A DNA stretch of 64,000 bases from Pseudomonas viridiflava (GTDB lineage Bacteria > Pseudomonadota > Gammaproteobacteria > Pseudomonadales > Pseudomonadaceae). Below, piece by piece: positions 28,195 through 38,703 of this stretch (the first letter of the stretch is position 1; every line of letters starts with the position of its first letter). Made by a program: the position numbers and the translations under genes. The notes beneath the pieces were generated by a model. The model made no database searches. It was given only the letters and a program-made list of their open reading frames with translations, and was not told the origin of the DNA. The stretch is taken from contig NZ_UWFA01000259.1 in assembly GCF_900601905.1 (NCBI RefSeq), positions 248,001 to 312,000 of the forward strand, read 5' to 3'.

Positions 28195-30243
28195 TTATTT
28201 GATGCGCTGGCCGGGTTTCGCACCGCTGTCAGGGCTGAGCAGGTAGATTTCTTCGCCACCAGGACCGGCCGCCATGACCATGCCTTCCGACATGCCAAAG
28301 CGCATTTTGCGTGGTTTGAGGTTGGCAATCATCATGGTCAGACGGCCTTCCAGCTCAGCAGGGTTCGGGTAGGCGCTCTTGATCCCGGAGAATACATTGC
28401 GTTGCTCGTCGCCGATGTCAAGCGTCAGGCGCAGCAGTTTGTCGGCACCTTCGACATGCTCGGCCTTGAGGATCAGCGCCACGCGCAGGTCGATTGCGGC
28501 GAATGCATCGAACTCGATCTCGGCAGCCAGTGGCTCCTTGAGCAGCTCTCCGTTACCTGCGGGGGCGGCGCCGGTATCCGTCGCGCTGGCGGTCAGGTCT
28601 TCTTTCGAAGCGGCAGTCATGGCCTCGACCTTGAGGGGATCGATACGGCTCATCAGGGCCTGGAAAGGGTTGAGCTGATGATTGCCGAGCAGAGTCTTGT
28701 GGTCATCCCAGGTCAGCGGAGCGACGTTGAGGAATTTCTCGGCATCGGCGGCCAGCAATGGCAGCACCGGCTTGAGGAAAATAACCAGCTGGCGGAACAG
28801 ATTGACGCCCAGTGCGCAGACCGCCTGGACTTCATCCTGTTTGCCTTCCTGCTTGGCCAGCGACCACGGGGCCTTGTCGGCGATGTAGGCGTTGGCGCGG
28901 TCGGCAAGGCCCATGATTTCCCGCATGGCACGGGCGAAGTCACGGGCTTCATAGGCTTCGGCGATGCCGGGGGCTGCGGCGAGGAAAGCATCCGTCAGCT
29001 CGGGGGCTGCATTCTCGGCAACCATGACACCGGCATTGCCCTTGTGGATGAACCCGGCGCAACGGCTGGCGATGTTCACCACCTTGCCGATCAGGTCCGA
29101 GTTGACCTTCTGCACGAAGTCTTCAAGGTTCAGGTCCAGGTCGTCGACGCCTTTGCCCAGCTTGGCGGCGTAGTAATAACGCAGGTATTCCGGCGACAGG
29201 TGGTCCAGATAGGTGCGGGCCTTGATGAAGGTGCCACGGGATTTGGACATCTTCTGGCCATTGACGGTCAGGTAGCCGTGAACGTTGATGCCTGTCGGCT
29301 TGCGCAGGCCGGCACCCTCAAGCATCGCTGGCCAGAACAGGGCGTGGAAGTTGACGATGTCCTTGCCGATGAAGTGGTAGAGCTCGGTGCTGGAGTCTTT
29401 TGCCCAGTAAGCGTCGAAATCCAGCTCAGGTCGGCGCGTGCACAGGTTCTTGAAGCTGGCCATGTAGCCGACTGGAGCGTCCAGCCATACATAGAAGTAC
29501 TTGCCCGGCTCATCGGGAATTTCGAAGCCGAAGTACGGCGCATCGCGGGAGATGTCCCACTGTTGCAGGCCTGCGTCCAGCCATTCGGCGATCTTGTTCG
29601 CCACGGCGTCCTGCAGGGTGCCGCTGCGGGTCCAGCTTTTGAGCATGGCGTCGAAAGCAGGCAGATCGAAGAAGAAGTGCTTGGAGTCCTTGAGCACCGG
29701 AGTTGCGCCGGAGATCGCCGACTTTGGATCTTTCAGGTCTGTAGGCGCATAGGTGGCACCGCATTTTTCGCAGTTGTCGCCGTACTGGTCTTCGGTGCCG
29801 CACTTCGGGCACGTGCCCTTGATGAAGCGGTCGGCCAGAAACATTTTCTTTTCCGGGTCGAAATACTGGGTGATCGAGCGTGTGGCAATGTGGCCTGCAT
29901 CACGCAGACGGGTGTAGATCATGCTCGACAACTCGCGATTTTCATCCGAGTGGGTCGAGTGGAAATTGTCGAAGTCCACCAGGAAATCGTTGAAGTCGGC
30001 GCTGTGCTCAGCCTTGACGTTATCGATCAGCTGTTCCGGCGTGATGCCTTCTTTTTCCGCGCGCAGCATGATGGCCGAGCCGTGAGCGTCGTCCGCGCAG
30101 ACATAAATGCATGAGTTGCCGCGATGCTTCTGAAAGCGCACCCACATGTCGGTCTGGATGTACTCAAGCATGTGGCCAAGGTGGATTGAACCATTGGCAT
30201 AGGGCAGGGCGCTGGTGACGAGGATCTTGCGTGGCTCGGACAT
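28195..30243 (-). CDS. metG: Methionyl-tRNA synthetase
   Basis: Class I synthetase charging tRNA-Met, 682 residues, the full dimeric E. coli-like form. The HIGH-type motif is [12 protein letters not shown] (15-26), the zinc knuckle is [22 protein letters not shown] is in [11 protein letters not shown], and a C-terminal EMAP-type tRNA-binding domain begins near residue 580 ([24 protein letters not shown]). It is divergent from apbC across a REP-filled gap. Confidence 0.98.
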   Translation of the reverse strand: MSEPRKILVTSALPYANGSIHLGHMLEYIQTDMWVRFQKHRGNSCIYVCADDAHGSAIMLRAEKEGITPEQLIDNVKAEHSADFNDFLVDFDNFHSTHSDENRELSSMIYTRLRDAGHIATRSITQYFDPEKKMFLADRFIKGTCPKCGTEDQYGDNCEKCGATYAPTDLKDPKSAISGATPVLKDSKHFFFDLPAFDAMLKSWTRSGTLQDAVANKIAEWLDAGLQQWDISRDAPYFGFEIPDEPGKYFYVWLDAPVGYMASFKNLCTRRPELDFDAYWAKDSSTELYHFIGKDIVNFHALFWPAMLEGAGLRKPTGINVHGYLTVNGQKMSKSRGTFIKARTYLDHLSPEYLRYYYAAKLGKGVDDLDLNLEDFVQKVNSDLIGKVVNIASRCAGFIHKGNAGVMVAENAAPELTDAFLAAAPGIAEAYEARDFARAMREIMGLADRANAYIADKAPWSLAKQEGKQDEVQAVCALGVNLFRQLVIFLKPVLPLLAADAEKFLNVAPLTWDDHKTLLGNHQLNPFQALMSRIDPLKVEAMTAASKEDLTASATDTGAAPAGNGELLKEPLAAEIEFDAFAAIDLRVALILKAEHVEGADKLLRLTLDIGDEQRNVFSGIKSAYPNPAELEGRLTMMIANLKPRKMRFGMSEGMVMAAGPGGEEIYLLSPDSGAKPGQRIK

Positions 30244-30355
30244 GGGGCTCGGCTACTTGAAGTGAAACGGAGGTCGGCCACTATAAAGGTCTGAGCAATT
30301 TTTTTCATCCTGCGCGGGCTGTAGGAATGTGCGCCTGGAATTGAAATGCATGTCC

Positions 30356-30508
30356 CGTAGGAGCGCGCTTGCCCGCGATTGCGGTGGTTCAGTCCTGAGG
30401 ATGCGCGATTCGTCGTAGGAGCGGCTTTAGCCGCGAGCGATATTGATGTAGGAGAAATCTTCATTGAATGTCCCGATCCCTGGCGCCTAAAGCCGCTCGG
30501 TCCTGCGT
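30356..30508. repeat. Cluster of three REP cores of two families
   Basis: CGTAGGAGCGCGCTTGCCCG (30356), CGTAGGAGCGGCTTTAGCCG (30413) and an inverted GCGCCTAAAGCCGCTCGGTC (30484) follow one another. Two families are thus mixed in one 358-base gap (30244-30601) between divergent metG and apbC. The remaining space must hold both promoters; none is distinct enough to call. Confidence 0.75.
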
Positions 30509-30601
30509 TTTTCAGAGCATTTTTGACAGCCTCATGCTCAGGCGCAGCAGAAGAGTTAGGATAGCCGCCTGTTTTAGTCTGTCTTTATTCGGGAGTAGCC
30601 C

Positions 30602-31696
30602 ATGAGCGCTGTAACTCGCGCAGCGGTGGAAGCCGTCCTTCGCCAATATACCGATCCCTATCTGAATCAGGACCCGGTCACCGCCGGGTGTGTTCGCGCC
30701 ATCGACATCGAGGGTGAACGCGTGCATGTCCAGCTGGAGCTGGGTTACGCCGCCGGGTTGTTCAAAAATGGCTGGGCGCAAATGCTGCAGATTGCCGTCG
30801 AAGGTCTGGAGGGCGTGAGCTCTGTCAAAGTGGACATTCGCTGTGTGATCAATGCGCACAAGGCTCAGGGGCAGATACCTGGCCTGGCCAATGTGAAGAA
30901 TATCGTCGCGGTCGCCTCCGGCAAGGGCGGTGTAGGTAAATCCACAACCGCGGCCAATCTGGCCCTGGCGCTGGCCCGTGAAGGCGCACGGGTCGGCATT
31001 CTGGATGCCGATATCTATGGCCCGAGTCAGGGGGTTATGTTTGGCATCGCCGAAGGGACCCGACCTAAGATCAAGGATCAGAAGTGGTTCGTACCGATCG
31101 AGTCTCACGGTGTTGAAGTCATGTCGATGGCGTTTCTGACTGACGACAACACGCCCATGGTCTGGCGTGGACCGATGGTGTCCGGTGCTTTGCTGCAGCT
31201 GGTTACCCAGACCGCGTGGAATGACCTGGATTACCTGGTCATCGATATGCCACCCGGCACCGGCGATATTCAGCTGACCCTGGCGCAGAAAGTCCCGGTT
31301 GCCGGTGCAGTGATTGTCACCACCCCGCAGGACCTGGCGCTGCTGGATGCGCGCAAGGGCGTCGAAATGTTCCGCAAGGTCAACATTCCGGTGCTGGGCG
31401 TGGTGGAAAACATGGCAGTACACATCTGCTCGAACTGTGGCCATGCAGAGCATCTATTCGGGGAGGGCGGTGGCGAGAAGCTTGCTGCGCAGTATGACGT
31501 TGAGTTGCTGGCGTCACTGCCGTTGTCGATGCTCATTCGCGAACAGGCCGATGCAGGCAAGCCGACGGCGATTGCCGAGCCGGAAAGCCAGATTGCGATG
31601 GTCTATCAGGAACTGGCCCGCCACGTGGGTGCCCGGATCGTGTTGCAGGAAGCGGCAAGCCCGGCGATGCCGACTATCTCGGTCAGTGATGATTGA
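30602..31696 (+). CDS. apbC: Iron-sulphur cluster carrier ATPase (Mrp/ApbC family)
   Basis: P-loop ATPase that binds and transfers [4Fe-4S] clusters, 364 residues. An N-terminal MIP18/DUF59 domain (1-85) precedes the deviant Walker A ASGKGGVGKST (105-115). The cluster-bridging pair is CSNCGHAEH near residue 277. The start follows GGGAGTAGCCC. The divergent pairing with metG is common in gammaproteobacteria. Confidence 0.96.
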   Translation: MSAVTRAAVEAVLRQYTDPYLNQDPVTAGCVRAIDIEGERVHVQLELGYAAGLFKNGWAQMLQIAVEGLEGVSSVKVDIRCVINAHKAQGQIPGLANVKNIVAVASGKGGVGKSTTAANLALALAREGARVGILDADIYGPSQGVMFGIAEGTRPKIKDQKWFVPIESHGVEVMSMAFLTDDNTPMVWRGPMVSGALLQLVTQTAWNDLDYLVIDMPPGTGDIQLTLAQKVPVAGAVIVTTPQDLALLDARKGVEMFRKVNIPVLGVVENMAVHICSNCGHAEHLFGEGGGEKLAAQYDVELLASLPLSMLIREQADAGKPTAIAEPESQIAMVYQELARHVGARIVLQEAASPAMPTISVSDD

Positions 31697-31733
31697 TAGG
31701 GGCGTTTGTTCAACTTGATCAAGTGGTGATCGT

Positions 31734-31825
31734 CTGTGGGAGCCGAGCTTGCTCGCGAAGAACGATGGCGCGGTGTGACTGCTGCACTGGTGTCGGCTGA
31801 TTCGCGAGCAAGCTCGCTCCCACAG
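31734..31825. repeat. REPIN, inverted pair (GTGGGAGCGAGCTTGCTCGCG family)
   Basis: Left arm CTGTGGGAGCCGAGCTTGCT (one inserted base) and right arm ending AAGCTCGCTCCCACAG face each other between convergent apbC and csp. Confidence 0.88.
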
Positions 31826-31865
31826 GTGGGGGTGCGTTGTCCGAATCCGCATTTCTCACAGGCAT

Positions 31866-31895
31866 AAAAAAACCCCGCCGAAGCGGGGTTCTTTT
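31866..31895 (-). terminator. Rho-independent terminator of the cold-shock gene
   Basis: AACCCCGC / GCGGGGTT stem with a CGAA-type loop, flanked by a long A-run and TTCTTTT, so it may also stop transcription from the apbC side. Confidence 0.9.
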
Positions 31896-31912
31896 AAGCG
31901 AATAAGTACAAG

Positions 31913-32122
31913 TTAGATAACTTGAACTTCTTCAGCTTGCATGCCTTTCTGACCGCGGGTAGCGATGAAAGAAACCTGTTGGCCTTCTTTCAGGCTTTTG
32001 AAGCCGTCGGATTGGATAGCTTTGAAGTGTACGAACAGGTCGTCACCCGATTGTGGAGTGATGAAGCCGAAGCCTTTTTCATCGTTGAACCACTTAACGG
32101 TACCAGTTTGGCGATTAGACAT
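31913..32122 (-). CDS. Cold-shock-domain protein (CspA family)
   Basis: 69-residue OB-fold RNA/DNA chaperone. RNP1 is KGFGFITP (16-23) and RNP2 is LFVHF (29-33). The start follows AAGGAGATACACC, a near-perfect ribosome-binding site. The gap to dcd (32123-32431) carries a long putative 5' leader, as is usual for csp genes, with no further gene. Which of the several Pseudomonas Csp paralogues this is cannot be settled here. Confidence 0.96.
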   Translation of the reverse strand: MSNRQTGTVKWFNDEKGFGFITPQSGDDLFVHFKAIQSDGFKSLKEGQQVSFIATRGQKGMQAEEVQVI

Positions 32123-32431
32123 GGTGTATCTCCTTGGACAAAGTTAACTGCGACTCAGGAAGAACCCTGGCCGAGACTGAGTGCAAAGAGCAGGAAAAAT
32201 TCTTGGAGATGGTTGGATCGAAATTCAACATCGTGTAGAGATTCTCAGTGACACAAGCAACACAGTGACGCCACCTTAACGCTTTTTTTGTAACGTGCCA
32301 ACACTCTGATGAGGATTATTTCCATTAGCGTGCAAAGCATCGCTCGTCACCCGCGCACAGCCTTTGAACGCAGCGCCTGCGCCCGGTAAGATGCCGGACA
32401 TGTTTTTTCACCTCGTTATCAGGACATCGCC

Positions 32432-32998
32432 ATGAGCATCAAATCGGACAAGTGGATTCGCCGCATGGCGCAAGAGCACGGCATGATCGAGCCTTTCGTC
32501 GAGCGCCAGATGCGCGGCGAAGGCGCTGATCGGCTGATCTCCTACGGCGTTTCGAGTTACGGCTACGATGTGCGTTGCGCGGATGAATTCAAGGTGTTCA
32601 CCAACATCAATTCCGCCACCGTCGACCCGAAGAATTTCGACGAGAAGAGCTTTGTCGACATCAAAAGTGATGTCTGCATCATTCCGCCCAACTCCTTTGC
32701 TCTGGCTCGCACCGTCGAATACTTCCGCATCCCGCGTAATGTACTGACCATCTGCCTGGGCAAAAGTACTTACGCCCGCTGCGGGATCATCGTCAACGTG
32801 ACGCCGCTTGAGCCGGAGTGGGAAGGCCACGTCACCCTGGAGTTTTCCAACACCACGACGCTCCCCGCCAAGATCTACGCCAACGAAGGCGTGGCGCAGA
32901 TGCTGTTTCTGGAATCCGACGAGGAGTGTGAAATTTCCTATAAGGACCGGGGCGGCAAGTATCAGGGCCAGCGCGGCGTCACCCTGCCTCGCGCTTGA
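32432..32998 (+). CDS. dcd: dCTP deaminase
   Basis: Converts dCTP to dUTP for thymidylate synthesis, 188 residues of the trimeric dUTPase-like fold. Conserved parts include [47 protein letters not shown] with the catalytic glutamate, and the C-terminal [12 protein letters not shown] lid. The start follows AGGACATCGCC. Confidence 0.97.
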   Translation: MSIKSDKWIRRMAQEHGMIEPFVERQMRGEGADRLISYGVSSYGYDVRCADEFKVFTNINSATVDPKNFDEKSFVDIKSDVCIIPPNSFALARTVEYFRIPRNVLTICLGKSTYARCGIIVNVTPLEPEWEGHVTLEFSNTTTLPAKIYANEGVAQMLFLESDEECEISYKDRGGKYQGQRGVTLPRA

Positions 32999-33128
32999 TC
33001 GAGCAGATGCCAGCAAATATTTGTGACCGTTGATCACGGCGAAATTGAATTAGTCCTCATTTCGGCACTCTATTGACTGAATCGCTCCCTCTCTCACGTT
33101 GAGAGGGGCAACGCTCAGGAGTGCCTTT

Positions 33129-33347
33129 ATGAAGATGCAATCCAATGCCAGCGCCGAAGGGCCTGACCCGCGAGAGAATCATGTTGGTCTGCTAGCCTGG
33201 TCGTTACTCGCACAACCGCAGCTAAATATGGTGGGCGGCGGCATCCCTGGACATCCTGATCCAGATAGCCCGGGTGAAGTCCCGGAACCTACCGAACCGG
33301 GTAGCCCGACTATTCCCGACGAGCCACCACCGGCTCCTGTCGCCTGA
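33129..33347 (+). CDS. Small proline-rich protein, unknown function
   Basis: 72 residues from the ATG at 33129, with CAGGAG seven bases before it. The first 40 residues include a short hydrophobic patch (GLLAWSLLAQPQLNMVGGG). The rest is a proline/glutamate/aspartate tail (PGHPDPDSPGEVPEPTEPGS...). No cysteine, no clear signal peptide. No family is recognised. The tail repeats P-E/D pairs and should be disordered. It is convergent with the metallophosphoesterase gene. Confidence 0.6.
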   Translation: MKMQSNASAEGPDPRENHVGLLAWSLLAQPQLNMVGGGIPGHPDPDSPGEVPEPTEPGSPTIPDEPPPAPVA

Positions 33348-33456
33348 ATCCGACTCATGTTGCTGCTGGCGCATTCACTGGCCAGCGGCGCCGTGCCCGT
33401 CAAATCAAGATCGAATTTTAATCGAACGCGCGCCGATCCCCCTCCCTTGAATCGTT

Positions 33457-34113
33457 TCAGCTCGCTCGCCACACCGCTCCATCTCCCACTACGAAGACCT
33501 GGCTGTGTTGAGCCACTTCGATATTGAACCCCCCGGTAAACGCGCCAAAGGCGGGCAGCAGGCTGATGCGCTCGGTGAGGTAGAAGCACGCCAGCCGCAA
33601 TGATTGCCGCCCGCGGCCCTGCAACCGGTAAACCGGATGCACGTGCCCGGCCAGTACGTGGTGGCTGGCGTGGGGATCGGGCTCGTGTTGCAAGGCAAAC
33701 GGCCCCAAAAGCAGCGGTTCGGGCACCGTTTCGATTGCCAGTGAAGCGGGTGGATCACCTGCGCGTTTGTCGTGATTGCCGCGTATCAGCGTGATCTGCA
33801 GCGTTGGGTGTTGTGCGCGCCATTGGGCCAGTGCCTCAAGGGTCGCGGGCACTCTGGATTCGGGCGCGTGGAGGAAATCTCCGAGAAAGATCAGACGCTC
33901 GCACGCATACTGCTGCAGCAAGTCATCCAGACGCTGCAGATTGTTTTGCGTGGTGCCATGCGGCACCGGCTGGCCGAGCTTGCGATAGGCCGCCGCTTTG
34001 CCGAAGTGCACGTCGGCAATCAGCAGTGCGCGGTACTCGGGGTAATAAACAGCCTTGTCGGCCAGCAGCCAGAGCTCGGCACCGGCCAGGGTTACTGCGA
34101 TATGAGGCGTCAT
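33457..34113 (-). CDS. pdeM: Ligase-associated DNA-repair metallophosphoesterase (PdeM / MPE)
   Basis: 218-residue calcineurin-like phosphoesterase. All binuclear metal motifs are present: D34-x-H36 ([15 protein letters not shown]), GD78-79 (FLGDFLH), GNHD at 112-115 and GHVHPVY near 154. Published work on the P. putida homologue describes a Mn-dependent single-strand DNA endonuclease. The start overlaps the helicase stop (ATGA). With the helicase it is half of the four-gene repair set; the ligase and exonuclease lie 4.7 kb away. Confidence 0.92.
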   Translation of the reverse strand: MTPHIAVTLAGAELWLLADKAVYYPEYRALLIADVHFGKAAAYRKLGQPVPHGTTQNNLQRLDDLLQQYACERLIFLGDFLHAPESRVPATLEALAQWRAQHPTLQITLIRGNHDKRAGDPPASLAIETVPEPLLLGPFALQHEPDPHASHHVLAGHVHPVYRLQGRGRQSLRLACFYLTERISLLPAFGAFTGGFNIEVAQHSQVFVVGDGAVWRAS

Positions 34114-36599
34114 GGGCTCTCGGGTCCGGCGGCTTTCTCCAGATCGCGGACCATTCGGGCGATGCGGTCGGCAAGTTTTTCCGAGCTCAGGCTTTCACGC
34201 ATGCGCTCGACCAGCAGCGGGAACGCCAAAGGGGTGGCGCGTTTGATCACATGCAGGTCCAGGGTACGTTGATTGATGCGTTGCAAGGTGTGCTCCAGGC
34301 GCGCCACATCCAGTTCCTGGCGCAGCACTTCTTGCTGAGCCTGGGTGAGCAGCAGGTTGCCAGCGTCATATTGTTTGAAGACTTCGAAGAACAAGCCGCT
34401 GGAAGCCTGTAACTGACGGTTGCTTTTCGGTGCGCCGGGATAGCCCGAGAATACCAGCCCGGCGATGCGGGCGATTTCCCGGAAGCGGCGCAGGGCCAGT
34501 TCGCCTGCGTTGAGGCTGGCCATGATATCGGCCAGTAGATGATCCTCGCTGAACAGCTGCGCGCCCAAGTGAGTGCTCCAGTCCACCTCGGTGGCGCTGA
34601 GCAGCTCAAAGCCGTAGTCGTTGACTGCAATGGAAAACGTCAACGGCGCCTGGCGGCTGAGGCGCCAGGCCAGCAGGCTTGCCAGGCCCAGATGCACATG
34701 ACGCCCAGCGAAGGGATAAAGAAACAGATGCCAGCCTTCCCTGGATTTGAGCGATTCGGCCAGCAGGGTCTGTTGCCGGGGCAGGGCGGACCATTGCCGC
34801 TGGATCTCCAGCAAGGGTTTGACGGCCTGCATCTCCGGGCTGTTGAATTCCCCCCGTGCGGCGGCATCGAATTTGCTCACCACGGCGTCGGCCAACTCGC
34901 TGGAGAGCGGCATCCGCCCGCCATTCCAGCGGGGCACGGCGGCTTTTTTGCTGGTGGCGCGTTTGACGTAAGCGGTCATGTTTTCCACCCGGACCAATTC
35001 CAGCAAGCGCCCGCCAAACAGAAAACCATCGCCTGGTTTGAGGCGCGCGATAAAGCCCTCTTCGACGCTGCCCAGTGAGCCGCCACCGCCGCCCTTTTTC
35101 CAATACTTAACGTTGATGCTGGCGTCGCTGACAATGGTGCCGATGCTCATGCGGTGGCGGCGCGCCAGGCGTGCGTCCGGCACGCGCCAGATGCCGTGCT
35201 CGTCGGGCTCCACGCGGCGGTAATCGGGGTAGGCCGTCAGAGAAAGACCGCCATGACGCACGAACGCCAGGGCCCATTGCCATTCTTCGTCGGTCAGGTC
35301 GCGGTAGGCCCAGGCGCTGCGCACTTCCTCCAGTAACGGCTCAGGGTCAAAGCCGCCGCCCAGCGCCATGCTGACCAGATGCTGCACCAGCACATCAAGG
35401 GGTTTGTGCGGCGATTCACGGGGTTCGATCATTCGCGCCGCCACCGCATCGTGCGCGGCGGCCGCTTCGACCAGCTCAAGGCTATGGGTCGGTACCAGCG
35501 TCACGCGCGAAGGTCGGCCGGGCGCATGGCCCGAACGTCCGGCACGTTGCATCAGCCGCGCCACGCCCTTGGGGGAGCCGATTTGCAGGACCCGTTCGAC
35601 GGGCAGGAAGTCCACGCCCAGGTCCAGGCTTGATGTACAGACCACGGCTTTGAGCTGGCCCTCCTTCAGGGCGCGCTCTACCCAGTCCCGCACCTCTCGC
35701 GCCAATGAGCCGTGATGCAGGGCGATCAGCCCTGCCCAATCGGGTCGAGCTTCAAGCAGCGCCTGATACCAGATTTCCGACTGCGCCCGGGTGTTGGTAA
35801 ACAGCAGGCAACTGGAGCTGCTGTCCACCTCCGCCAACACCTGCGGCAGCATGCGCAGGCCCATGTGTCCGGCCCACGGGAAGCGCTCGATGGCGGGCGG
35901 CAACAGCGTATCGACCCGCAGCTCTTTGCTGATTTTGCCTTGCACGCTGATGCCGCCGTCGCCGAGCAACACCTGTTGCGCATGCTCTTGATTGCCAAGG
36001 GTCGCGGAAACGCCCCACACGATCAATTGCGGATTCCACTGACGCAAGCGCGCCAGGGCCAGTTGCAACTGGACCCCGCGTTTATTGCCGATCAGCTCGT
36101 GCCATTCATCCACGACCACCATTTTCAAATTTGAAAAGGTGCTCATGGCATCCGCTCGGGTTTGCAGCAGGGTGAGGCTTTCCGGCGTAGTAATCAGTGC
36201 CGTGGGCAGGCGTCGGCCCTGCTTGGCGCGCTCGCTGCTGCTGGTATCGCCGGTACGCAGGCCAATTGTCCAGGGGATGTTCAAATCACTGAGCGGCGCT
36301 TCCAGTGCCCGCGCAGTGTCGGCGGCCAGGGCGCGCATGGGGGTTATCCACAACACGCTCAGCGGTGTGGCGGGTGGTTTGCGTTTGCGCGCTCCAAGTT
36401 GCGCTTGCGGCTCGCTGGCCTTGGCGAAGCGATTGAGCGCGGCGAACCACACTGCATAGGTTTTGCCCGAGCCGGTGCTGGCGTGCAGCAGGCCGGATCG
36501 CCCATGCTTGACTGCGGACCAGACCTCTTTCTGAAACGTGAAGGGCTTCCAGCCGCGGGCCGAAAACCATTGCCGAGCGAAGTCTTGGGGTCTGCTCAT
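34110..36599 (-). CDS. Ligase-associated DEXH-box DNA helicase (Lhr-Core)
   Basis: 829-residue superfamily 2 helicase. Walker A is [10 protein letters not shown] (40-49), the DEXH box is DEWHE, and motif VI is [11 protein letters not shown]. The winged-helix and Lhr beta-barrel regions follow. Length equals Lhr-Core proteins, which lack the long Lhr C-terminus. It would unwind RNA:DNA or DNA duplexes 3'-5' in damage repair with the phosphoesterase, ligase and exonuclease. Codon use looks native. Upstream lie a REPIN and the inserted transporter operon. Confidence 0.93.
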   Translation of the reverse strand: MSRPQDFARQWFSARGWKPFTFQKEVWSAVKHGRSGLLHASTGSGKTYAVWFAALNRFAKASEPQAQLGARKRKPPATPLSVLWITPMRALAADTARALEAPLSDLNIPWTIGLRTGDTSSSERAKQGRRLPTALITTPESLTLLQTRADAMSTFSNLKMVVVDEWHELIGNKRGVQLQLALARLRQWNPQLIVWGVSATLGNQEHAQQVLLGDGGISVQGKISKELRVDTLLPPAIERFPWAGHMGLRMLPQVLAEVDSSSSCLLFTNTRAQSEIWYQALLEARPDWAGLIALHHGSLAREVRDWVERALKEGQLKAVVCTSSLDLGVDFLPVERVLQIGSPKGVARLMQRAGRSGHAPGRPSRVTLVPTHSLELVEAAAAHDAVAARMIEPRESPHKPLDVLVQHLVSMALGGGFDPEPLLEEVRSAWAYRDLTDEEWQWALAFVRHGGLSLTAYPDYRRVEPDEHGIWRVPDARLARRHRMSIGTIVSDASINVKYWKKGGGGGSLGSVEEGFIARLKPGDGFLFGGRLLELVRVENMTAYVKRATSKKAAVPRWNGGRMPLSSELADAVVSKFDAAARGEFNSPEMQAVKPLLEIQRQWSALPRQQTLLAESLKSREGWHLFLYPFAGRHVHLGLASLLAWRLSRQAPLTFSIAVNDYGFELLSATEVDWSTHLGAQLFSEDHLLADIMASLNAGELALRRFREIARIAGLVFSGYPGAPKSNRQLQASSGLFFEVFKQYDAGNLLLTQAQQEVLRQELDVARLEHTLQRINQRTLDLHVIKRATPLAFPLLVERMRESLSSEKLADRIARMVRDLEKAAGPESP

Positions 36600-36688
36600 G
36601 CGCTGCGGTGTGCTCTGAAAGGGGTATTTCAGAGACAGCGGTGGTGGGGGATTAGTTTGGTTCGGTGTAAAACTGGACTGGCGCGAAT

Positions 36689-36781
36689 CCGTGGGACCGG
36701 CGTTAGGCGGGAAAGCTGCATTTCAGACAACCTATTCCTGCTGCTGTGCCGGCCTCTTCCCGGCTAAAGCCGGTCCTACGG
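36689..36781. repeat. REPIN, inverted pair (GTGGGACCGGCTTTAGCC family)
   Basis: Left arm CGTGGGACCGGCGTTAGGCG and right arm ending CGGCTAAAGCCGGTCCTACG. It lies exactly at the left junction between the helicase gene and the transporter operon. Confidence 0.85.
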
Positions 36782-36798
36782 GATATGCATTGTATTTC

Positions 36799-37563
36799 TT
36801 ACTTCAAATTCCCACTCAGGAACTGCTGCAAACGCTCGCTCTTCGGGTTGCCCAGCACTTCATCCGGGTGCCCGGCTTCTTCGATCTGGCCCTTGTGCAG
36901 GAACACGACCTGGTTGGCGACTTTACGGGCGAAGCTCATTTCGTGGGTGACCATGATCATGGTCCGGCCTTCTTCGGCCAGGCCCTGAATCACTTTCAAC
37001 ACCTCACCGACCAGCTCCGGATCGAGGGCCGAGGTCGGTTCGTCGAACAGCATGATTTCCGGTTCCATTGCCAGGGCGCGGGCGATCGCCACACGCTGCT
37101 GCTGGCCACCCGACAGGAACGCCGGGTATTGGTCGGCGACGCGCTCGGGCAGGCCGACCTTGTCCAGGTATTTGCGCGCACGAGCCTCGGCTTCGACTTT
37201 GGAAACCCCCAGCACCCGGCGCGGGGCCATGGTGATGTTCTCCAGCACGGTCATGTGCGCCCACAGGTTGAAATGCTGGAACACCATCGCCAGCCGGGTG
37301 CGGATGCTTTGCAGCTCGTCCGGGTCAGCCACGCGCATGCCGCCCGAGTCGCTGACCATGCGCACTTGCTGGCCGTCCAGGCTCATCGCGCCGTCGTCCG
37401 GCTGTTCAAGGAAGTTGATGCAGCGCAGAAAGGTGCTTTTGCCCGAGCCGCTTGCACCGATCAGGCAGATCACATCGCCGCTGCTGGCCTTGAGCGAAAC
37501 ACCCTTGAGTACTTTGTTATCGCCGTAGCTTTTATGCAGGCCATCGATGGTCAGTTTGTACAT
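36799..37563 (-). CDS. Basic amino acid ABC transporter ATP-binding protein (HisP/AotP type)
   Basis: 254-residue ATPase. Walker A is GASGSGKST (36-44), the Q-loop MVFQHFNLWAHMT, the signature [16 protein letters not shown], Walker [16 protein letters not shown]. It shows the HisP/AotP insertion between Walker A and Q-loop (GGMRVADPDELQSIRTR). The operon order is binding protein, Q, M, hydrolase, P, as in P. aeruginosa aotJQMOP, but the argR gene that follows there is absent here. The likely substrate is arginine, ornithine or histidine, inferred from family. Confidence 0.92.
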   Translation of the reverse strand: MYKLTIDGLHKSYGDNKVLKGVSLKASSGDVICLIGASGSGKSTFLRCINFLEQPDDGAMSLDGQQVRMVSDSGGMRVADPDELQSIRTRLAMVFQHFNLWAHMTVLENITMAPRRVLGVSKVEAEARARKYLDKVGLPERVADQYPAFLSGGQQQRVAIARALAMEPEIMLFDEPTSALDPELVGEVLKVIQGLAEEGRTMIMVTHEMSFARKVANQVVFLHKGQIEEAGHPDEVLGNPKSERLQQFLSGNLK

Positions 37564-37575
37564 GACAGGCAGTCC

Positions 37576-38694
37576 TTAAGGAGAAAGTAGATAGCCGCTG
37601 CGATAGGCTTCGGTGCCTGCGACGTGAGCGATGGCCATGCCGGCGGTTGCCATGCGCCGCAACGAGCGCGCATAGAGCAGACCTGCGTGAGTAGCGTGGA
37701 CCGGCATGACGGCATCGCTGATGGGATCAATGACTTCTGCGATCAGTTGTCCGGCTTCGACGTATTCGCCGGGTTTGGTGCAGAACACCAGCAGACCGCC
37801 GACGGTTGTCGTGACCGGCTCGACCGCTGCCAGCGGCGTCGCCGGGTAAAGCAACTGGGGCGCGGGTGCGACTTCGCCGCCAATGGCGCCGTAGGCAATC
37901 AGGTAGTTGATCAGCGCCTGGCAGTCGCGGCTGGCCAGGGCATGGCTGACATCGCCTTGGCCACGCAGCTCCAGCGTCACGGAAAAACTGCCCATGGGAA
38001 TCGCGAAACGCTCACCGAAACGTTGCTGCAATTGCCACCAGACCAGGGTGAAGCACTCGTCGAACGATTGCCCGCCCGAGTCGGTCGCCAGCATGCTGGC
38101 CTGCGCGCCCAGATAGCGCGACAGCAGCTCGACCTGCGGCCAGGCTTCGGGCGTGGTGTACAGATGCTCGACGGATTCAAAATCGCAATGCAGGTCCAGC
38201 ACCATGTCGGCGTCGCAGGCCAGCCTTTGCAGGGTCAGGCGCAGTGACTGCAATTGGGTAGTCGCAGGCTGGGCTTGCAGCGCGCTGCGCAGGGCGTGAC
38301 GAATCAGTTGGACATTGTGTTGAGGGTTGTCGTTGAGCTGATGCTCGATTTCATCACCGACCTGAGTGCCGAGGTCGACAAACCAGCGATTGAAGTTCTG
38401 CCCGCTTTCCAGCTCATAGCGGCCCAGCGGGGTGTCCATCAGCACCTGTTCAAGGCCGATCGGGTTGGCGACTGGTACCACGACGATTTCACCCAGCAGC
38501 AGGCCGGCGTTTTCCAGCTCGCTCAATCGCTGCTTGAGGTACCAGGCGACCAGCATGCCGGGCAGCTCGTCGGCGTGCAGGGAGGCCTGGATGTAAATCT
38601 TGCAGGCGCCGTCTTGCGGACCGTAGTGAAAGCTATGGATCTGCCGCGCAGTGCCGGGCACCGGCGCGATCAGATCGTGGGTGTCGTGACGCAT
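37576..38694 (-). CDS. Succinylglutamate desuccinylase/aspartoacylase-family hydrolase (AotO-like)
   Basis: 372-residue zinc hydrolase of the AstE/AspA family. The metal site SLHADELPGML gives H40 and E43, with the later DLHCDFES. A C-terminal beta-barrel region (about 270-372) has GGLLVFCTKPGEYVEAGQLIAEVIDP, a biotinyl/lipoyl-like fold common in this family. Encoded inside the transporter operon between permease M and the ATPase. It might deacylate an imported N-acyl amino acid. The true substrate is not shown by sequence. Confidence 0.85.
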   Translation of the reverse strand: MRHDTHDLIAPVPGTARQIHSFHYGPQDGACKIYIQASLHADELPGMLVAWYLKQRLSELENAGLLLGEIVVVPVANPIGLEQVLMDTPLGRYELESGQNFNRWFVDLGTQVGDEIEHQLNDNPQHNVQLIRHALRSALQAQPATTQLQSLRLTLQRLACDADMVLDLHCDFESVEHLYTTPEAWPQVELLSRYLGAQASMLATDSGGQSFDECFTLVWWQLQQRFGERFAIPMGSFSVTLELRGQGDVSHALASRDCQALINYLIAYGAIGGEVAPAPQLLYPATPLAAVEPVTTTVGGLLVFCTKPGEYVEAGQLIAEVIDPISDAVMPVHATHAGLLYARSLRRMATAGMAIAHVAGTEAYRSGYLLSP

Positions 38695-38703
38695 AGACAG
38701 GTC

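Noticed and set aside
28402..30114. 570-residue plus-strand frame opposite metG
   Set aside because: Shadow of metG in a GC-rich gene; no ribosome-binding site or domain.
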